From Haliscomenobacter sp. (GTDB lineage: Bacteria; Bacteroidota; Bacteroidia; Chitinophagales; Saprospiraceae): DNA of 64,000 nt. The notes beneath the pieces were generated by a model, which was given only the letters and a program-made list of their open reading frames with translations, was not told where the DNA came from and did no database searches. Position numbers and translations under genes: made by a program. The stretch covers positions 186,001 through 250,000 of the forward strand of contig JADJHZ010000006.1 of NCBI GenBank assembly GCA_016707205.1, given 5' to 3'. Below are positions 55,108-64,000 of the stretch, in pieces; positions within the stretch are counted from its first letter, which is position 1, and each line of letters begins with the position of its first letter.

Positions 55108-56613
55108 ATGGAAATCACAGGTAAGCAATTGATTGGCAATACCCTGTCGCAAGCCGGAAACCAATCGTTTACGGGATTTAATCCGGCCACTGGCGCGCCG
55201 CTCCTCCCTGTTTTTTATGAAGCGGACGCCTCAGAAATTGATCAGGCGGCGGCTTTGGCAGAGCAAGCGTTCCAAACGTACCGCAAAACCGGAGGAGCGG
55301 ATAAGGCCTTTTTTTTGGATGCTATTGCAGAAGAAATATTGGCATTAGACGCCGAATTGATTGCAACCGCGTGCCTTGAGACGGCGTTGCCCGAAGCCCG
55401 GATTACCGGGGAACGGGGCAGAACCGTCGGACAGTTGCGTCTTTTTTCTGCCTTGCTTCGGGATGGATCGTGGAAGAACGAAATCATCGATCCAGCGCAG
55501 CCCGAGCGCCAGCCGCTTCCCAAGCCGGCCCTGCGGCAAGTGCAAATCCCCATTGGTCCGGTTGCTGTATTTGGGGCAAGTAACTTTCCACTGGCCTTCT
55601 CGGTTGCAGGAGGAGATACCGTATCCGCGCTCGCCGCCGGCTGCCCGGTCGTATTCAAGGCACATCCGGCGCATCCAGCTACCTGTGAGTTGGTAGGCCG
55701 GGCCATTTTGAAAGCGGCCGCCCGCACGGGAATGCCCGATGGCGTATTTTCTATGGTACACGGCATTTCTCACGAGGTAGGCATGCAGTTGGTGCAGCAT
55801 CCGCTGATTAAAGCGGTAGGATTTACCGGTTCCTACCGGGGTGGAAAAGCCTTGTACGATCTTGCCGTGCGCAGGCCGGAGCCCATTCCGGTATACGCCG
55901 AGATGGGCAGTACCAATCCAGTCTTCTTCCTTCCGGGGGCTTTGCAGAAAAACGCCGGTGCCTTAGCTCAGGCTTTCGCTAATTCGGTGACCCTTGGAAC
56001 GGGGCAGTTTTGTACTAATCCGGGGTTGTTTGTCGCCCTCAAATCCGACGAGCCCTTCCTGAAGGCGGTTGCCGAGCATCTGAGTAAACTATCCGTTGGG
56101 GCCATGCTGACTTCAGGAATCCGTCAGGCGTTTCTGGACGGAATTCAGGATTTGCAAATTCAAGAAGGCATTACCCTGATTACGCCGAATTCAACTAATG
56201 ACGTTGCGCCCACCTTGTTAAGCACCACGGTTTCTTATGCTATCGCAGCGCCTAAGGTCACCGAGGAGGTTTTTGGCCCTTCCACCCTTGGTATTATCGC
56301 GGAGGATAAAGCGTCGGTACTAGCGTTTGCCCGAAGCCTGCAAGGGCACCTGACGGCTACCATCCACGCAACAGAGGAGGACATAAAAGAATACAACGAA
56401 TTAATTGATATTTTGACCCAGAAAGTGGGAAGGTTAATTTTTAACGGGTTCCCAACCGGCGTGGAAGTCAGTCCGGCGATGGTGCATGGCGGGCCATTTC
56501 CCGCTACGACCAATTCCGGCAGCACTTCAGTAGGTACCACGGCGATTTACCGGTTTACCCGTCCTATTTGTTTTCAGGATTTACCGGATAGCTTGCTTTC
56601 AGAGGTATTTTAG
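55108..56613 (+). CDS. Aldehyde dehydrogenase, alpha-ketoglutaric semialdehyde (2,5-dioxovalerate) type
   Basis: The product is 501 residues without a signal peptide. It shows the aldehyde dehydrogenase blocks: 'GPVAVFGASNFPLAFSVAGGDT', 'VGFTGSYRGGKALYDLA', catalytic E265 in 'VYAEMGSTNP' and nucleophile C302 in 'GTGQFCTNPG'. The N-terminal 'ETALPEARITGERGRTVGQLRLFS' is characteristic of the 2,5-dioxovalerate dehydrogenase subgroup. That enzyme forms alpha-ketoglutarate in non-phosphorylative pentose and uronate routes. In a xylan/glucuronate locus this fits oxidative xylose, arabinose or glucarate use. The other pathway enzymes are not in the window, so this role is an inference. Confidence 0.85.
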   Translation: MEITGKQLIGNTLSQAGNQSFTGFNPATGAPLLPVFYEADASEIDQAAALAEQAFQTYRKTGGADKAFFLDAIAEEILALDAELIATACLETALPEARITGERGRTVGQLRLFSALLRDGSWKNEIIDPAQPERQPLPKPALRQVQIPIGPVAVFGASNFPLAFSVAGGDTVSALAAGCPVVFKAHPAHPATCELVGRAILKAAARTGMPDGVFSMVHGISHEVGMQLVQHPLIKAVGFTGSYRGGKALYDLAVRRPEPIPVYAEMGSTNPVFFLPGALQKNAGALAQAFANSVTLGTGQFCTNPGLFVALKSDEPFLKAVAEHLSKLSVGAMLTSGIRQAFLDGIQDLQIQEGITLITPNSTNDVAPTLLSTTVSYAIAAPKVTEEVFGPSTLGIIAEDKASVLAFARSLQGHLTATIHATEEDIKEYNELIDILTQKVGRLIFNGFPTGVEVSPAMVHGGPFPATTNSGSTSVGTTAIYRFTRPICFQDLPDSLLSEVF

Positions 56614-56695
56614 TTTTCCGGAAAAAGAAAAGGGGGCTTATCACAACAAGTAACCCCTCCTCTTTAAAAAGTACAAATTCTTTTTTCTTTTTTTC

Positions 56696-56805
56696 GCAAT
56701 CGATTGTATCGTGCGCTGCTGCTGCCCAATTTCTACTCCGTACCCGTTTATCGTCTACTGCTTAAACCATACCCTCTTAACGCGGACCGATTTATGGAAT
56801 CGATT
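56696..56805 (+). promoter_or_regulatory. LacI-type operators before the GH3 gene
   Basis: GCAATCGATTGT (56696-56707) contains the perfect palindrome CAATCGATTG. A second AATCGATT lies at 56798-56805. They are about 180 and 85 bp before the GH3 ATG and may allow looping. No other feature is seen between the dehydrogenase stop (56613) and 56887. Confidence 0.5.
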
Positions 56806-56887
56806 GAAAATAAATCGCCTTCATTGCGCCTGAAGGGCAGCCAAAGAGGGCGATCGGTCATAACTTTCTCATTTAATCCGTATTAAA

Positions 56888-59485
56888 ATGAAAGCTTATT
56901 TCCTCTTCCTGATCCTCCTCGCCGCGGTTCAGGGCTTCTCTCAAACCTACCCGTTCAACGATCCGGCTTTAAGCCCGGAAGCACGGGCGAAAGATCTCCT
57001 GTCGCGCTTAACCATTGAGGAGAAAGCCTCCTTGATGTTTGACCAATCGCCGGCCATCCCTCGTTTGGGAATTAAAAAATTCAATTGGTGGAGCGAAGCC
57101 CTCCACGGCCTGGCCAATAACGATAGCGTCACCGTCTTTCCCGAGCCCATTGGCATGGCTGCTTCCTTTAACGATTCGCTGGTGTACCAAATCTTTTCGG
57201 CCACCTCCGATGAAACCCGCGCCAAGTACCACGATGCCATTCGAAGCGGGAAAGAAAACCGCCGCTTTCTGAGCCTCTCGGTCTGGACGCCCAACGTCAA
57301 CATTTTCCGCGATCCCCGCTGGGGCCGGGGCCAGGAAACCTACGGAGAAGATCCTTACCTGACCTCCCGCATGGGCGTTTCCGTCGTAAAGGGGCTGCAA
57401 GGGCCAAGCGATTCCAAGTACCGAAAACTGCTGGCCTGCGCCAAACACTTTGCGGTCCATTCCGGCCCGGAGTGGAGCCGGCACTCCCTGAACCTCAACC
57501 AGGTGGATCCACGCGACCTTTGGGAAACGTACCTTCCTGCGTTCAAAGCCCTGGTGCAGGAAGCCGATGTGCGCCAGGTCATGTGCGCCTATCAGCGCAT
57601 CGATGATGACCCCTGCTGCGCAAATTCCCGGCTCCTGCAAGACATCCTGCGGGAGGATTGGGGGTTTAAATACGTCGTCGTTTCGGATTGCGGGGCGGTC
57701 GGCGATTTTTATACCAGCCACAAGGTTTCCTCCGATGCGATGCACGCCGCCGCCAAAGCCGTGCTAGCCGGCACCGATGTGGAATGCATGTGGGAAGGAT
57801 ATACGTACAAAAACCTGCCCGAAGCGGTAAAGAAAGGGCTGATCAAAGAAGAGGTGATCGACAGCCGGTTAGTACGGGTCCTCGCTGCCCGGTTTGAACT
57901 GGGCGAAATGGATAACGAAGCGGACGTGCCGTGGACAAAAATTCCCAAATCCATCGTCAATAACGCACACCACCGAAAGCTGGCCCTGGATATGGCCCTC
58001 CAGTCCATGACCCTGCTACAGAACAAGGGCAATGTCCTCCCCTTACCCAAAACGACCAAAAAAATCGCCGTGATCGGTCCCAATGCCGATAACGAACCCA
58101 TGCTGTGGGGAAATTACAACGGAACACCCATTCGAACGATTACCATCCTCGATGGAATCAAATCCAAACTCCCTGAAAAGGCAATCTGGTACGACAAGGC
58201 CTGCGATTTGGTCGAAAACAAAGTGACGGATAGCTATTTCGGGCAATGCGCATTCGAAGGAAAAAAGGGATTCAAGGCCACCTACTGGAACAACCGCGAT
58301 AGAAAAGGCGAAATCGTAGCGATCGACCAGCTTGAAAATCCAATCAAGCTAACCACGGCAGGGCAGCACGAGTTTGCTTCCGGAGTTCAGCTGGAAAACT
58401 TTTCTGCTTTATACGAGACCGAATTTGTGGCCAGGCAGACCGAAGAAATTGTTTTCAAATGCGGCGCTACCGGAGCTTTTCAGCTTTTCGTCAACGGGAA
58501 GCTGGTTCAGCGATATAACAACTGGCGAACCTTGCCCTCCCGGGTTCCTTTCCAGGTGGAGAAGGGGGTTAAATACAAAATAGAAATCCGGTACGCCCAA
58601 CTCAACAACTGGCAAGCCAATATCGAGTTCGATTTTGGTAAAGAACTGGACATCGATTTCAGCGGCCTCATCCAGCAACTCCAGGGAATCGACGTGGTGG
58701 TCTTTGCAGGCGGCCTTTCCACCTTGCTCGAAGGGGAGGAAATGCCTGTATCGTTTCCCGGCTTTAAAGGAGGCGACCGCACCGATATTCAGCTCCCGGA
58801 GGTACAGCGCAACTGCCTGAAAGCCCTTAAAGCTGCCGGTAAGAAGGTCATTTTCGTCAATTGCTCCGGGTCCGCTATCGGATTGGCGCCGGAAACGGCC
58901 AGTTGCGACGCCATCCTTCAGGCCTGGTACGGCGGCGAGTCGGGCGGACAAGCGGTTGCCGATGTATTGTTTGGAGACTACAACCCCTCGGGCAAACTCC
59001 CCGTCACTTTTTATAGAGACACCACCCAGTTAGCTGATTTTGAGGAGTATTCCATGAAAGGCAGAACGTATCGGTACCTGACTTCCGATCCCGTATTCCC
59101 CTTTGGATTCGGCCTAAGTTATACCTCCTTTACCATTGGAGGAGCCCAACTCAGCAAACCGGCTGTTAAAAACGGCGAAGCAACAGAACTGAAAGTCCCT
59201 GTTTCCAATACCGGCGCCCGAAACGGAACGGAAATCGTGCAGGCGTACGTCCGCAAAGTGAACGACGCCAGCGGCCCTCTCAACACCTTGCGCGGGTTTC
59301 AACGGATCGAAATTCCCGCTGGAAAAACAGTCAACGCCACCATTCACCTGCCCTACTCCTCCTTTGAGTTTTACGACGAAGCCAGCATGCGCATGGCGGT
59401 AACGCCGGGGGAATATGAAATATGGTATGGCGCCAGCTCCGCTGCAAAGGATTTAAAAGTGGCTAAGCTTAGTATTCAACAATGA
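56888..59485 (+). CDS. GH3 beta-xylosidase-type glycosidase with PA14 insert
   Basis: The product is 865 residues with signal peptide MKAYFLFLILLAAVQGFSQ. The first domain has 'FNWWSEALHGLAN', the form found in xylan 1,4-beta-xylosidases, then 'VNIFRDPRWGRGQETYGEDP', 'KHF' and nucleophile D267 in 'VVSDCGAVGDF'. Residues about 455-600 are a PA14-like insert ('FKATYWNNRDRKG', 'FQLFVNGKLVQRYNN'), followed by the rest of the second domain and a C-terminal fibronectin III-like domain ('LKVPVSNTGARNGTEIVQAYV'). It should release xylose from xylo-oligosaccharides in the periplasm. It overlaps the GH31 gene by 4 bp. Glucosidase activity is a lesser alternative. Confidence 0.88.
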   Translation: MKAYFLFLILLAAVQGFSQTYPFNDPALSPEARAKDLLSRLTIEEKASLMFDQSPAIPRLGIKKFNWWSEALHGLANNDSVTVFPEPIGMAASFNDSLVYQIFSATSDETRAKYHDAIRSGKENRRFLSLSVWTPNVNIFRDPRWGRGQETYGEDPYLTSRMGVSVVKGLQGPSDSKYRKLLACAKHFAVHSGPEWSRHSLNLNQVDPRDLWETYLPAFKALVQEADVRQVMCAYQRIDDDPCCANSRLLQDILREDWGFKYVVVSDCGAVGDFYTSHKVSSDAMHAAAKAVLAGTDVECMWEGYTYKNLPEAVKKGLIKEEVIDSRLVRVLAARFELGEMDNEADVPWTKIPKSIVNNAHHRKLALDMALQSMTLLQNKGNVLPLPKTTKKIAVIGPNADNEPMLWGNYNGTPIRTITILDGIKSKLPEKAIWYDKACDLVENKVTDSYFGQCAFEGKKGFKATYWNNRDRKGEIVAIDQLENPIKLTTAGQHEFASGVQLENFSALYETEFVARQTEEIVFKCGATGAFQLFVNGKLVQRYNNWRTLPSRVPFQVEKGVKYKIEIRYAQLNNWQANIEFDFGKELDIDFSGLIQQLQGIDVVVFAGGLSTLLEGEEMPVSFPGFKGGDRTDIQLPEVQRNCLKALKAAGKKVIFVNCSGSAIGLAPETASCDAILQAWYGGESGGQAVADVLFGDYNPSGKLPVTFYRDTTQLADFEEYSMKGRTYRYLTSDPVFPFGFGLSYTSFTIGGAQLSKPAVKNGEATELKVPVSNTGARNGTEIVQAYVRKVNDASGPLNTLRGFQRIEIPAGKTVNATIHLPYSSFEFYDEASMRMAVTPGEYEIWYGASSAAKDLKVAKLSIQQ

Positions 59486-61911
59486 ATAGCGTAATGAAAC
59501 AAGTTTTAATTTTAGCGATTATTTTGGTTCTATTTCTTTCGCCCCTGAAGGCTCAAACGTGGCAAAAAACGGGATCGGGAATAAAAGCAACCATTAGCCA
59601 AATCGACCTGGAAATTCAGTTCTTCAGCCCCTCCATTGCCCGGATAATCAAAGCCCCCGAGGGCCGCCCTTTTTCAAAAGAAAGCCTTTCGGTTATAAAA
59701 ACACAGCAACAAACGGCTTTCAGCGCAAAGCAACAGTCCGGAGCGCTTCATTTGAAAACCGAAAACCTGACGGTCAGCCTGGATCTTCAATCGGGGCAAG
59801 TATCGTTTTATTCCGGCGCCGGCGCCCTGCTCTTGCGCGAAAAAGCCGGGAGCGCCACCTTTACCCCTTTTAACGATTCAGGCAACCCAACCTATCAGGT
59901 GCGGCAAGCATTCACTCTGGACAACGACGAAGCCATTTATGGCCTGGGCCAGCAACAGACCGGTAAAATGGTTCAACGCAACCTGACGTTGAATATGATC
60001 CAGGGTAACACCGATGATTATATTCCTTTTTTCCAATCGGTAAAAGGCTACGGGATTTTCTGGGACAACTACTCCCCTACCCTGTTTTCAGATACCCTAA
60101 GCAGTACCACCTTTCAATCCGAAGTCGGAGACGGGATCGATTATTATTTTCTTTACGGGGCCAATGCCGATGGCGTCATTCGGGGAATGCGCGACCTGAC
60201 AGGCCAGGCCCCGATGTTTCCGCTTTGGACCTATGGCTACTGGCAAAGTAAAGAGCGGTACAAAAGCCAGACAGAGGTGGTGGATGTCGTAAAAAAATAC
60301 CGGGAGTTGGGCGTTCCCATCGACGGGATTATCCAGGACTGGCAGTACTGGGGAAACAATTACCTGTGGAATGCCATGGAATTTTTGACGCCCGAATTCA
60401 ACAACCCGCAGCGAATGGTCGACGAGGTGCATCAACTAAACGCCCACATGGCCATTTCCATCTGGAACTCCTTTGGGCCCCATACCAAACCCTACCGGGA
60501 TTTGGAAAAAATTGGGGCGCTGATGGACTTCACCACCTGGCCCATGTCGGGGTCGGACCGATGGCCACCCAACTTCGACTATCCCTCCGGAGTCAGGGTT
60601 TACGACCCTTACCATCCCAAAGCCCGCGATATTTACTGGAAACACCTGAACGCCGGGATCTTTTCCCTTGGCATGGACGGCTGGTGGCTGGATTCTTCTG
60701 AGCCCGACCACCACCAGTTCAAACCTTCCGATTTGGACAATAAAACCTACCTGGGCTCCTTCCGGAAAGTGCGCAACGCCTTCCCCTTAATGACCGTCGG
60801 GGGACTCTACGATCACCAGCGCGCTGCCTCCACCGACAAACGGGTGTTCATCCTTACCCGGTCCGGATTTGCCGGGCAGCAACGGTACGGGGCAAACACC
60901 TGGTCGGGCGATGTAGTCGCGTCCTGGGAGGCCCTGCGCAACCAGATTTCTGCCGGGCTCAATTGGTCGCTTTGCGGTATCCCTTATTGGAACAGCGATA
61001 TCGGAGGTTTTTTCCTTTGGAACTACCCCAAAAAGCTGGAAGACCCCGAATACCGGGAACTGTACGTCCGCTGGCTGGAATTCGGCGCCTTTTGCCCTAT
61101 GATGCGCTCCCACGGAACCGACGCCCCCCGCGAAATCTATCAGTTTGGCAAAAAAGGAGACAAGGCCTATGATGCGATTGAAAAATTCATCCGCCTCCGG
61201 TACCGGTTATTGCCCTATATCTACTCCACCTCCTGGCAGGTCACGGCTCACCAGTCGAGCATGATGCGGGCTTTGGTAATGGACTTCCCCAAAGATGCCC
61301 GTGTTTGGGACATCAACGACCAGTATCTGTTTGGCCAATCCCTGCTCATCGCGCCCGTCACCCAGCCTATGTATATAAAACAGGTCGTTCAGAATCGGGA
61401 CACCTCCTATGTCGAAGATTTCCAGACTGTTAAAACCAAAGAAACCTACCTGCCCAGCGGGGCGGACTGGTACGATTTCTGGACAGGTGAGAAACAGGAG
61501 GGCGGGAAGCAGGTGTCGAAAGAAGCTCCTTTGGATATCCTTCCCATTTACGTTAAAGCCGGCTCTATTCTTCCTATTGGACCCGAGGTGCAATTCGCCG
61601 AAGAGAAAAAATGGGACCATTTGGAAATACGCGTCTACCCTGGAGCAGATGGCCAGTTTGTCCTCTACGAAGACGAAAACGACCATTACCATTACGAGAA
61701 AGGGGCCTTTTCTACCATTGCTTTTGATTGGAATAACAACAAAAAGACCTTGACGATTCAAGACAGAGGTGGCTCGTTCCCGGGCATGCTCCAAAACCGC
61801 ACCTTCCATATCGTGTTGGTTGGCGCGCGCCACGGGGTGGGCGAACACCAGTCAGCCAGGCCCGACAGGATAATACCCTACACCGGTAAAAAAACTGAAC
61901 TGCAATTTTAA
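59482..61911 (+). CDS. GH31 alpha-xylosidase/alpha-glucosidase
   Basis: The product is 809 residues with a signal peptide (to about LSPLKAQ). The GH31 blocks are 'PMFPLWTYGYWQSKERYKSQ', 'PIDGIIQDWQYWG', nucleophile D404 in 'GMDGWWLDSSEPD' and acid/base D477 in 'NTWSGDVVASW', with 'GIPYWNSDIGGFF' after it. 'IIQDWQYW' is common in alpha-xylosidases. The ATG overlaps the GH3 stop (ATGA); an ATG four codons on would also suit. The role is removal of alpha-linked xylose or glucose from hemicellulose oligosaccharides in the periplasm. Confidence 0.88.
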   Translation: MNSVMKQVLILAIILVLFLSPLKAQTWQKTGSGIKATISQIDLEIQFFSPSIARIIKAPEGRPFSKESLSVIKTQQQTAFSAKQQSGALHLKTENLTVSLDLQSGQVSFYSGAGALLLREKAGSATFTPFNDSGNPTYQVRQAFTLDNDEAIYGLGQQQTGKMVQRNLTLNMIQGNTDDYIPFFQSVKGYGIFWDNYSPTLFSDTLSSTTFQSEVGDGIDYYFLYGANADGVIRGMRDLTGQAPMFPLWTYGYWQSKERYKSQTEVVDVVKKYRELGVPIDGIIQDWQYWGNNYLWNAMEFLTPEFNNPQRMVDEVHQLNAHMAISIWNSFGPHTKPYRDLEKIGALMDFTTWPMSGSDRWPPNFDYPSGVRVYDPYHPKARDIYWKHLNAGIFSLGMDGWWLDSSEPDHHQFKPSDLDNKTYLGSFRKVRNAFPLMTVGGLYDHQRAASTDKRVFILTRSGFAGQQRYGANTWSGDVVASWEALRNQISAGLNWSLCGIPYWNSDIGGFFLWNYPKKLEDPEYRELYVRWLEFGAFCPMMRSHGTDAPREIYQFGKKGDKAYDAIEKFIRLRYRLLPYIYSTSWQVTAHQSSMMRALVMDFPKDARVWDINDQYLFGQSLLIAPVTQPMYIKQVVQNRDTSYVEDFQTVKTKETYLPSGADWYDFWTGEKQEGGKQVSKEAPLDILPIYVKAGSILPIGPEVQFAEEKKWDHLEIRVYPGADGQFVLYEDENDHYHYEKGAFSTIAFDWNNNKKTLTIQDRGGSFPGMLQNRTFHIVLVGARHGVGEHQSARPDRIIPYTGKKTELQF

Positions 61912-61928
61912 ACCCGAAAAGTAGATTT

Positions 61929-64000
61929 ATGATGTCAACGTCAACTCCATCGCAGCGCCATCAAAGGAAAACCCTTTTGGTCTTCCTGCTGGGATACATC
62001 CCTTTTCTGGTTGCAGGCCAGGTCTATCAAAAGCATACCACTTTGTCCGATAGGCTTTCCATCGAACTCAGCGAGGGGGTTTTAAGCATTCTCCCCCTTA
62101 CCAGCCAGGCGATACGGGTGAAATGGGAAAAAGGCGCCATCCAGGAACCGCAAGAATTCGTCTTAATCCATCACCCCGCCATTCCGCGCTTCAAGGTAGA
62201 AGAAACAGAAGCCACCCTAAAACTGATGACCTCCGACGTAACGGTCCTTTTCGACAAGCAAAAAGGCGCCATCCAGTTCGCAGATAAACAGGGAAGCGTT
62301 TTTCTAAAAGAAAAAGAAGCCAGCCGGAAGTTACTTGCAAGTACCGTTTTGAACGAGCCTTGTTTTATAGCGGAGCAACAATTTGAATCCCCGGCTGATG
62401 AATATTTATTTGGGTTGGGGCAGTTTCAGGATGGTTTTTTCAACCTGCGCCATGCAACTCGGAAACTAATCCAGGTCAACTCCCAGATTGCTATTCCCTT
62501 TCTATACTCCAGCAAGGGATATGGGATTCTCTGGCATCAATACGGATTAACCTGGTTCAATCCCGCCGATAACGAGGTTGCCCTCGCCAAAAGGGATACC
62601 ACCGCAGGGGAAAAGCGGGAGGAAGAAGTAACCACCACCGCCGGCACGCAGCGGGTTTCCCAGCAACAGTCGGTGTATTATGGGAAGTTCAAAGTGGACG
62701 AAGCTGGCGAATATTCCCTCTTCCTCGACCTGGGGAATATGGAAAGCCGGCATCTGGTCATCGTTGACGGAACCCCGGTCATTGATCAAACCAACCTGTG
62801 GCTTCCTCCCGCCGTTGGCAAACTGCTTTATCTGGACGCCGGCGAACATGCCGTTCAAGTGGTCTGCAAATCCTCCAATACCCCCAAATTAACCTGGAAA
62901 CGCACGGCTAACGAAACTACCTTTCGATCACCAAATGCCAAATCGCTGGATTATGTGGTGTTTCATGGAGAACATGCAGACGAAGTGGTTGCGAACTACC
63001 GGAACATCACCGGCAATGTCCCCATGCTTCCTTTGTGGGCTTATGGCTTTTGGCAATGCCGGGAGCGGTATACTTCCGGTAGTCATTTAGTAGAAACCGT
63101 AAAGGAATTTAGAAAGCGGGATCTTCCTTTGGACGTCATTGTGCAGGATTGGCAATATTGGGGCAAATACGGGTGGGGGGTTCCCAAGTTTGACGAAGCC
63201 AACTATCCCAATCCGGAGCAGTTTATCCAACAATTGCACGATTTAAATGCGCATTTTTCCATTTCGGTTTGGGAAAACCTCGATAAAAAATCGGAAATCG
63301 CCCAGGAGTACGTTTCCAAAAACCTTTACATCCCCAATAGCCCTTGGGTCGATATGTTTAATCCCGAAGCGCAAAAAACCCATTGGCGGGTTTTGAACCA
63401 AAACCTGTTCGCCTTTGGGGTGGATTCCTGGTGGATGGACGCCACCGAGCCCGAAAACGATGCATTAACCGGCAAACAAACCTTCTTCGGCTTGGGCGAC
63501 TTTTACCGGCTCACGTATCCTCTGTTTGTGAGTAAGGCCGTTTATGATGGGCAGCGACTCACCGACCCCCAAAAAAGAGTAACTATCCTGACCCGGTCGG
63601 CTTTTGCAGGGCAGCAACGCTATGGGACGATTAATTGGTCGGGCGATGTAGGGTGGAATTGGGATGCCTTCAGAAGGCAGATCGTGGCAGGGCTTAATTT
63701 CAATCTAACAGGAATTCCTTACTGGACCACCGATATTGGCGGGTTTTTCCGCCCGGGCCGCGGGCAGTATACCGATGAAACCTACCGCGAAATACTTACC
63801 CGTTGGTTTCAATGGGGCGCTTTCAGTCCCATTTTTCGCATGCACGGCTATCAGTCCGAAACCGAGGTATGGAAGTATGGGGAAACGGTGGAGGCGAATG
63901 CCCGCAAGATGCTCCAGCTCAGGTATCGGCTATTGCCTTATATCTATTCGGAAAGCTGGCAGGTTTCCAGCAACGGCTCTACGATGATGCGCCCGTTGGT
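61929..64000 (+). CDS. GH31 alpha-xylosidase-type enzyme with PA14 insert (cut by window edge)
   Basis: The frame starts at tandem ATGs (61929 and 61932), 17 bp after the previous stop, and stays open to the window end (690 residues seen). A signal-like segment 'TLLVFLLGYIPFLVAGQ' follows a basic start. Residues about 225-325 form a PA14-like insert ('YYGKFKVDEAGEYSLFLD', 'LLYLDAGEHAVQVVCKSS'). The barrel holds 'LDVIVQDWQYWGKYGWG', nucleophile D504 in 'VDSWWMDATEPEND' and 'INWSGDVGWNW' with the acid/base Asp. A PA14 insert in GH31 is known from alpha-xylosidases acting on xyloglucan oligosaccharides. The C-terminus is missing. Confidence 0.87.
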   Translation, partial: MMSTSTPSQRHQRKTLLVFLLGYIPFLVAGQVYQKHTTLSDRLSIELSEGVLSILPLTSQAIRVKWEKGAIQEPQEFVLIHHPAIPRFKVEETEATLKLMTSDVTVLFDKQKGAIQFADKQGSVFLKEKEASRKLLASTVLNEPCFIAEQQFESPADEYLFGLGQFQDGFFNLRHATRKLIQVNSQIAIPFLYSSKGYGILWHQYGLTWFNPADNEVALAKRDTTAGEKREEEVTTTAGTQRVSQQQSVYYGKFKVDEAGEYSLFLDLGNMESRHLVIVDGTPVIDQTNLWLPPAVGKLLYLDAGEHAVQVVCKSSNTPKLTWKRTANETTFRSPNAKSLDYVVFHGEHADEVVANYRNITGNVPMLPLWAYGFWQCRERYTSGSHLVETVKEFRKRDLPLDVIVQDWQYWGKYGWGVPKFDEANYPNPEQFIQQLHDLNAHFSISVWENLDKKSEIAQEYVSKNLYIPNSPWVDMFNPEAQKTHWRVLNQNLFAFGVDSWWMDATEPENDALTGKQTFFGLGDFYRLTYPLFVSKAVYDGQRLTDPQKRVTILTRSAFAGQQRYGTINWSGDVGWNWDAFRRQIVAGLNFNLTGIPYWTTDIGGFFRPGRGQYTDETYREILTRWFQWGAFSPIFRMHGYQSETEVWKYGETVEANARKMLQLRYRLLPYIYSESWQVSSNGSTMMRPL

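Overview
The window looks like a chromosome segment of a polysaccharide-degrading Bacteroidota. The evidence is SusC/SusD pairs, lipoproteins with a Cys after a short hydrophobic leader, TAnnTTTG-type promoters and dense glycoside hydrolase operons. A Saprospiria- or Chitinophagia-like source is plausible but not shown. Almost every gene belongs to carbohydrate use. Three polysaccharide loci are present: one cut by the left edge, one complete in the middle, one cut by the right edge.

Region A (1-about 17,280, minus strand) is visibly AT-rich and forms one operon read right to left: SusC, SusD, an IS1-type remnant with a tiny satellite element, a GH2-GH3 fusion, a sialate/acetyl-xylan type O-acetylesterase, GH27 alpha-galactosidase, a secreted ADP-ribosylglycohydrolase-fold protein, a GH127-like beta-L-arabinofuranosidase and a GH5 cut by the window edge. 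The set suits an acetylated, galactose- and arabinose-decorated hemicellulose. Base composition changes abruptly at about 17,280, beside what looks like the severed 3' end of a GC-richer gene. This suggests acquisition of the whole locus, or an assembly join.

Region B (17,414-22,770) holds a secreted class C beta-lactamase-like serine hydrolase, divergent from a glycerol operon glpD-glpK-glpF.

Region C (22,804-40,409, minus strand) is a beta-1,3/1,6-glucan (laminarin-type) locus without SusC/SusD. Transcribed right to left it encodes a glycosidase fused to an outer-membrane beta-barrel, a multi-domain glycan-binding lipoprotein, a GH16 lipoprotein, a leaderless beta-1,3-glucan phosphorylase (GH149/GH161 type), a GH30 lipoprotein (frameshifted), a GPH-family symporter, two leaderless GH17 enzymes (one frameshifted), and a sensor-regulator with propeller, Y_Y_Y and LuxR-type HTH regions. 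The reading is surface capture and cutting, entry through or beside the fused barrel, symport, then cytoplasmic phosphorolysis. The glycosidase-barrel fusion is the most unusual item in the window.

Region D (40,759-43,002) is katG. Region E (about 43,165-64,000, plus strand) is a glucuronoxylan-type locus: CE15 glucuronoyl esterase, aldo/keto reductase, SusC, SusD, GH115 alpha-glucuronidase, an alpha-ketoglutaric semialdehyde dehydrogenase-like enzyme, GH3 beta-xylosidase and two GH31 enzymes (the last cut by the edge). LacI-type palindromes (core CAATCGNTTG) precede CE15, susC and GH3, and a paired version precedes the Region A susC. Small inverted-repeat elements lie between its genes, and two of them form an inverted pair around the CE15 gene.

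Three glycoside hydrolase genes carry apparent single-base frameshifts. These need checking against reads before being called pseudogenes. No rRNA, tRNA or CRISPR array was seen.
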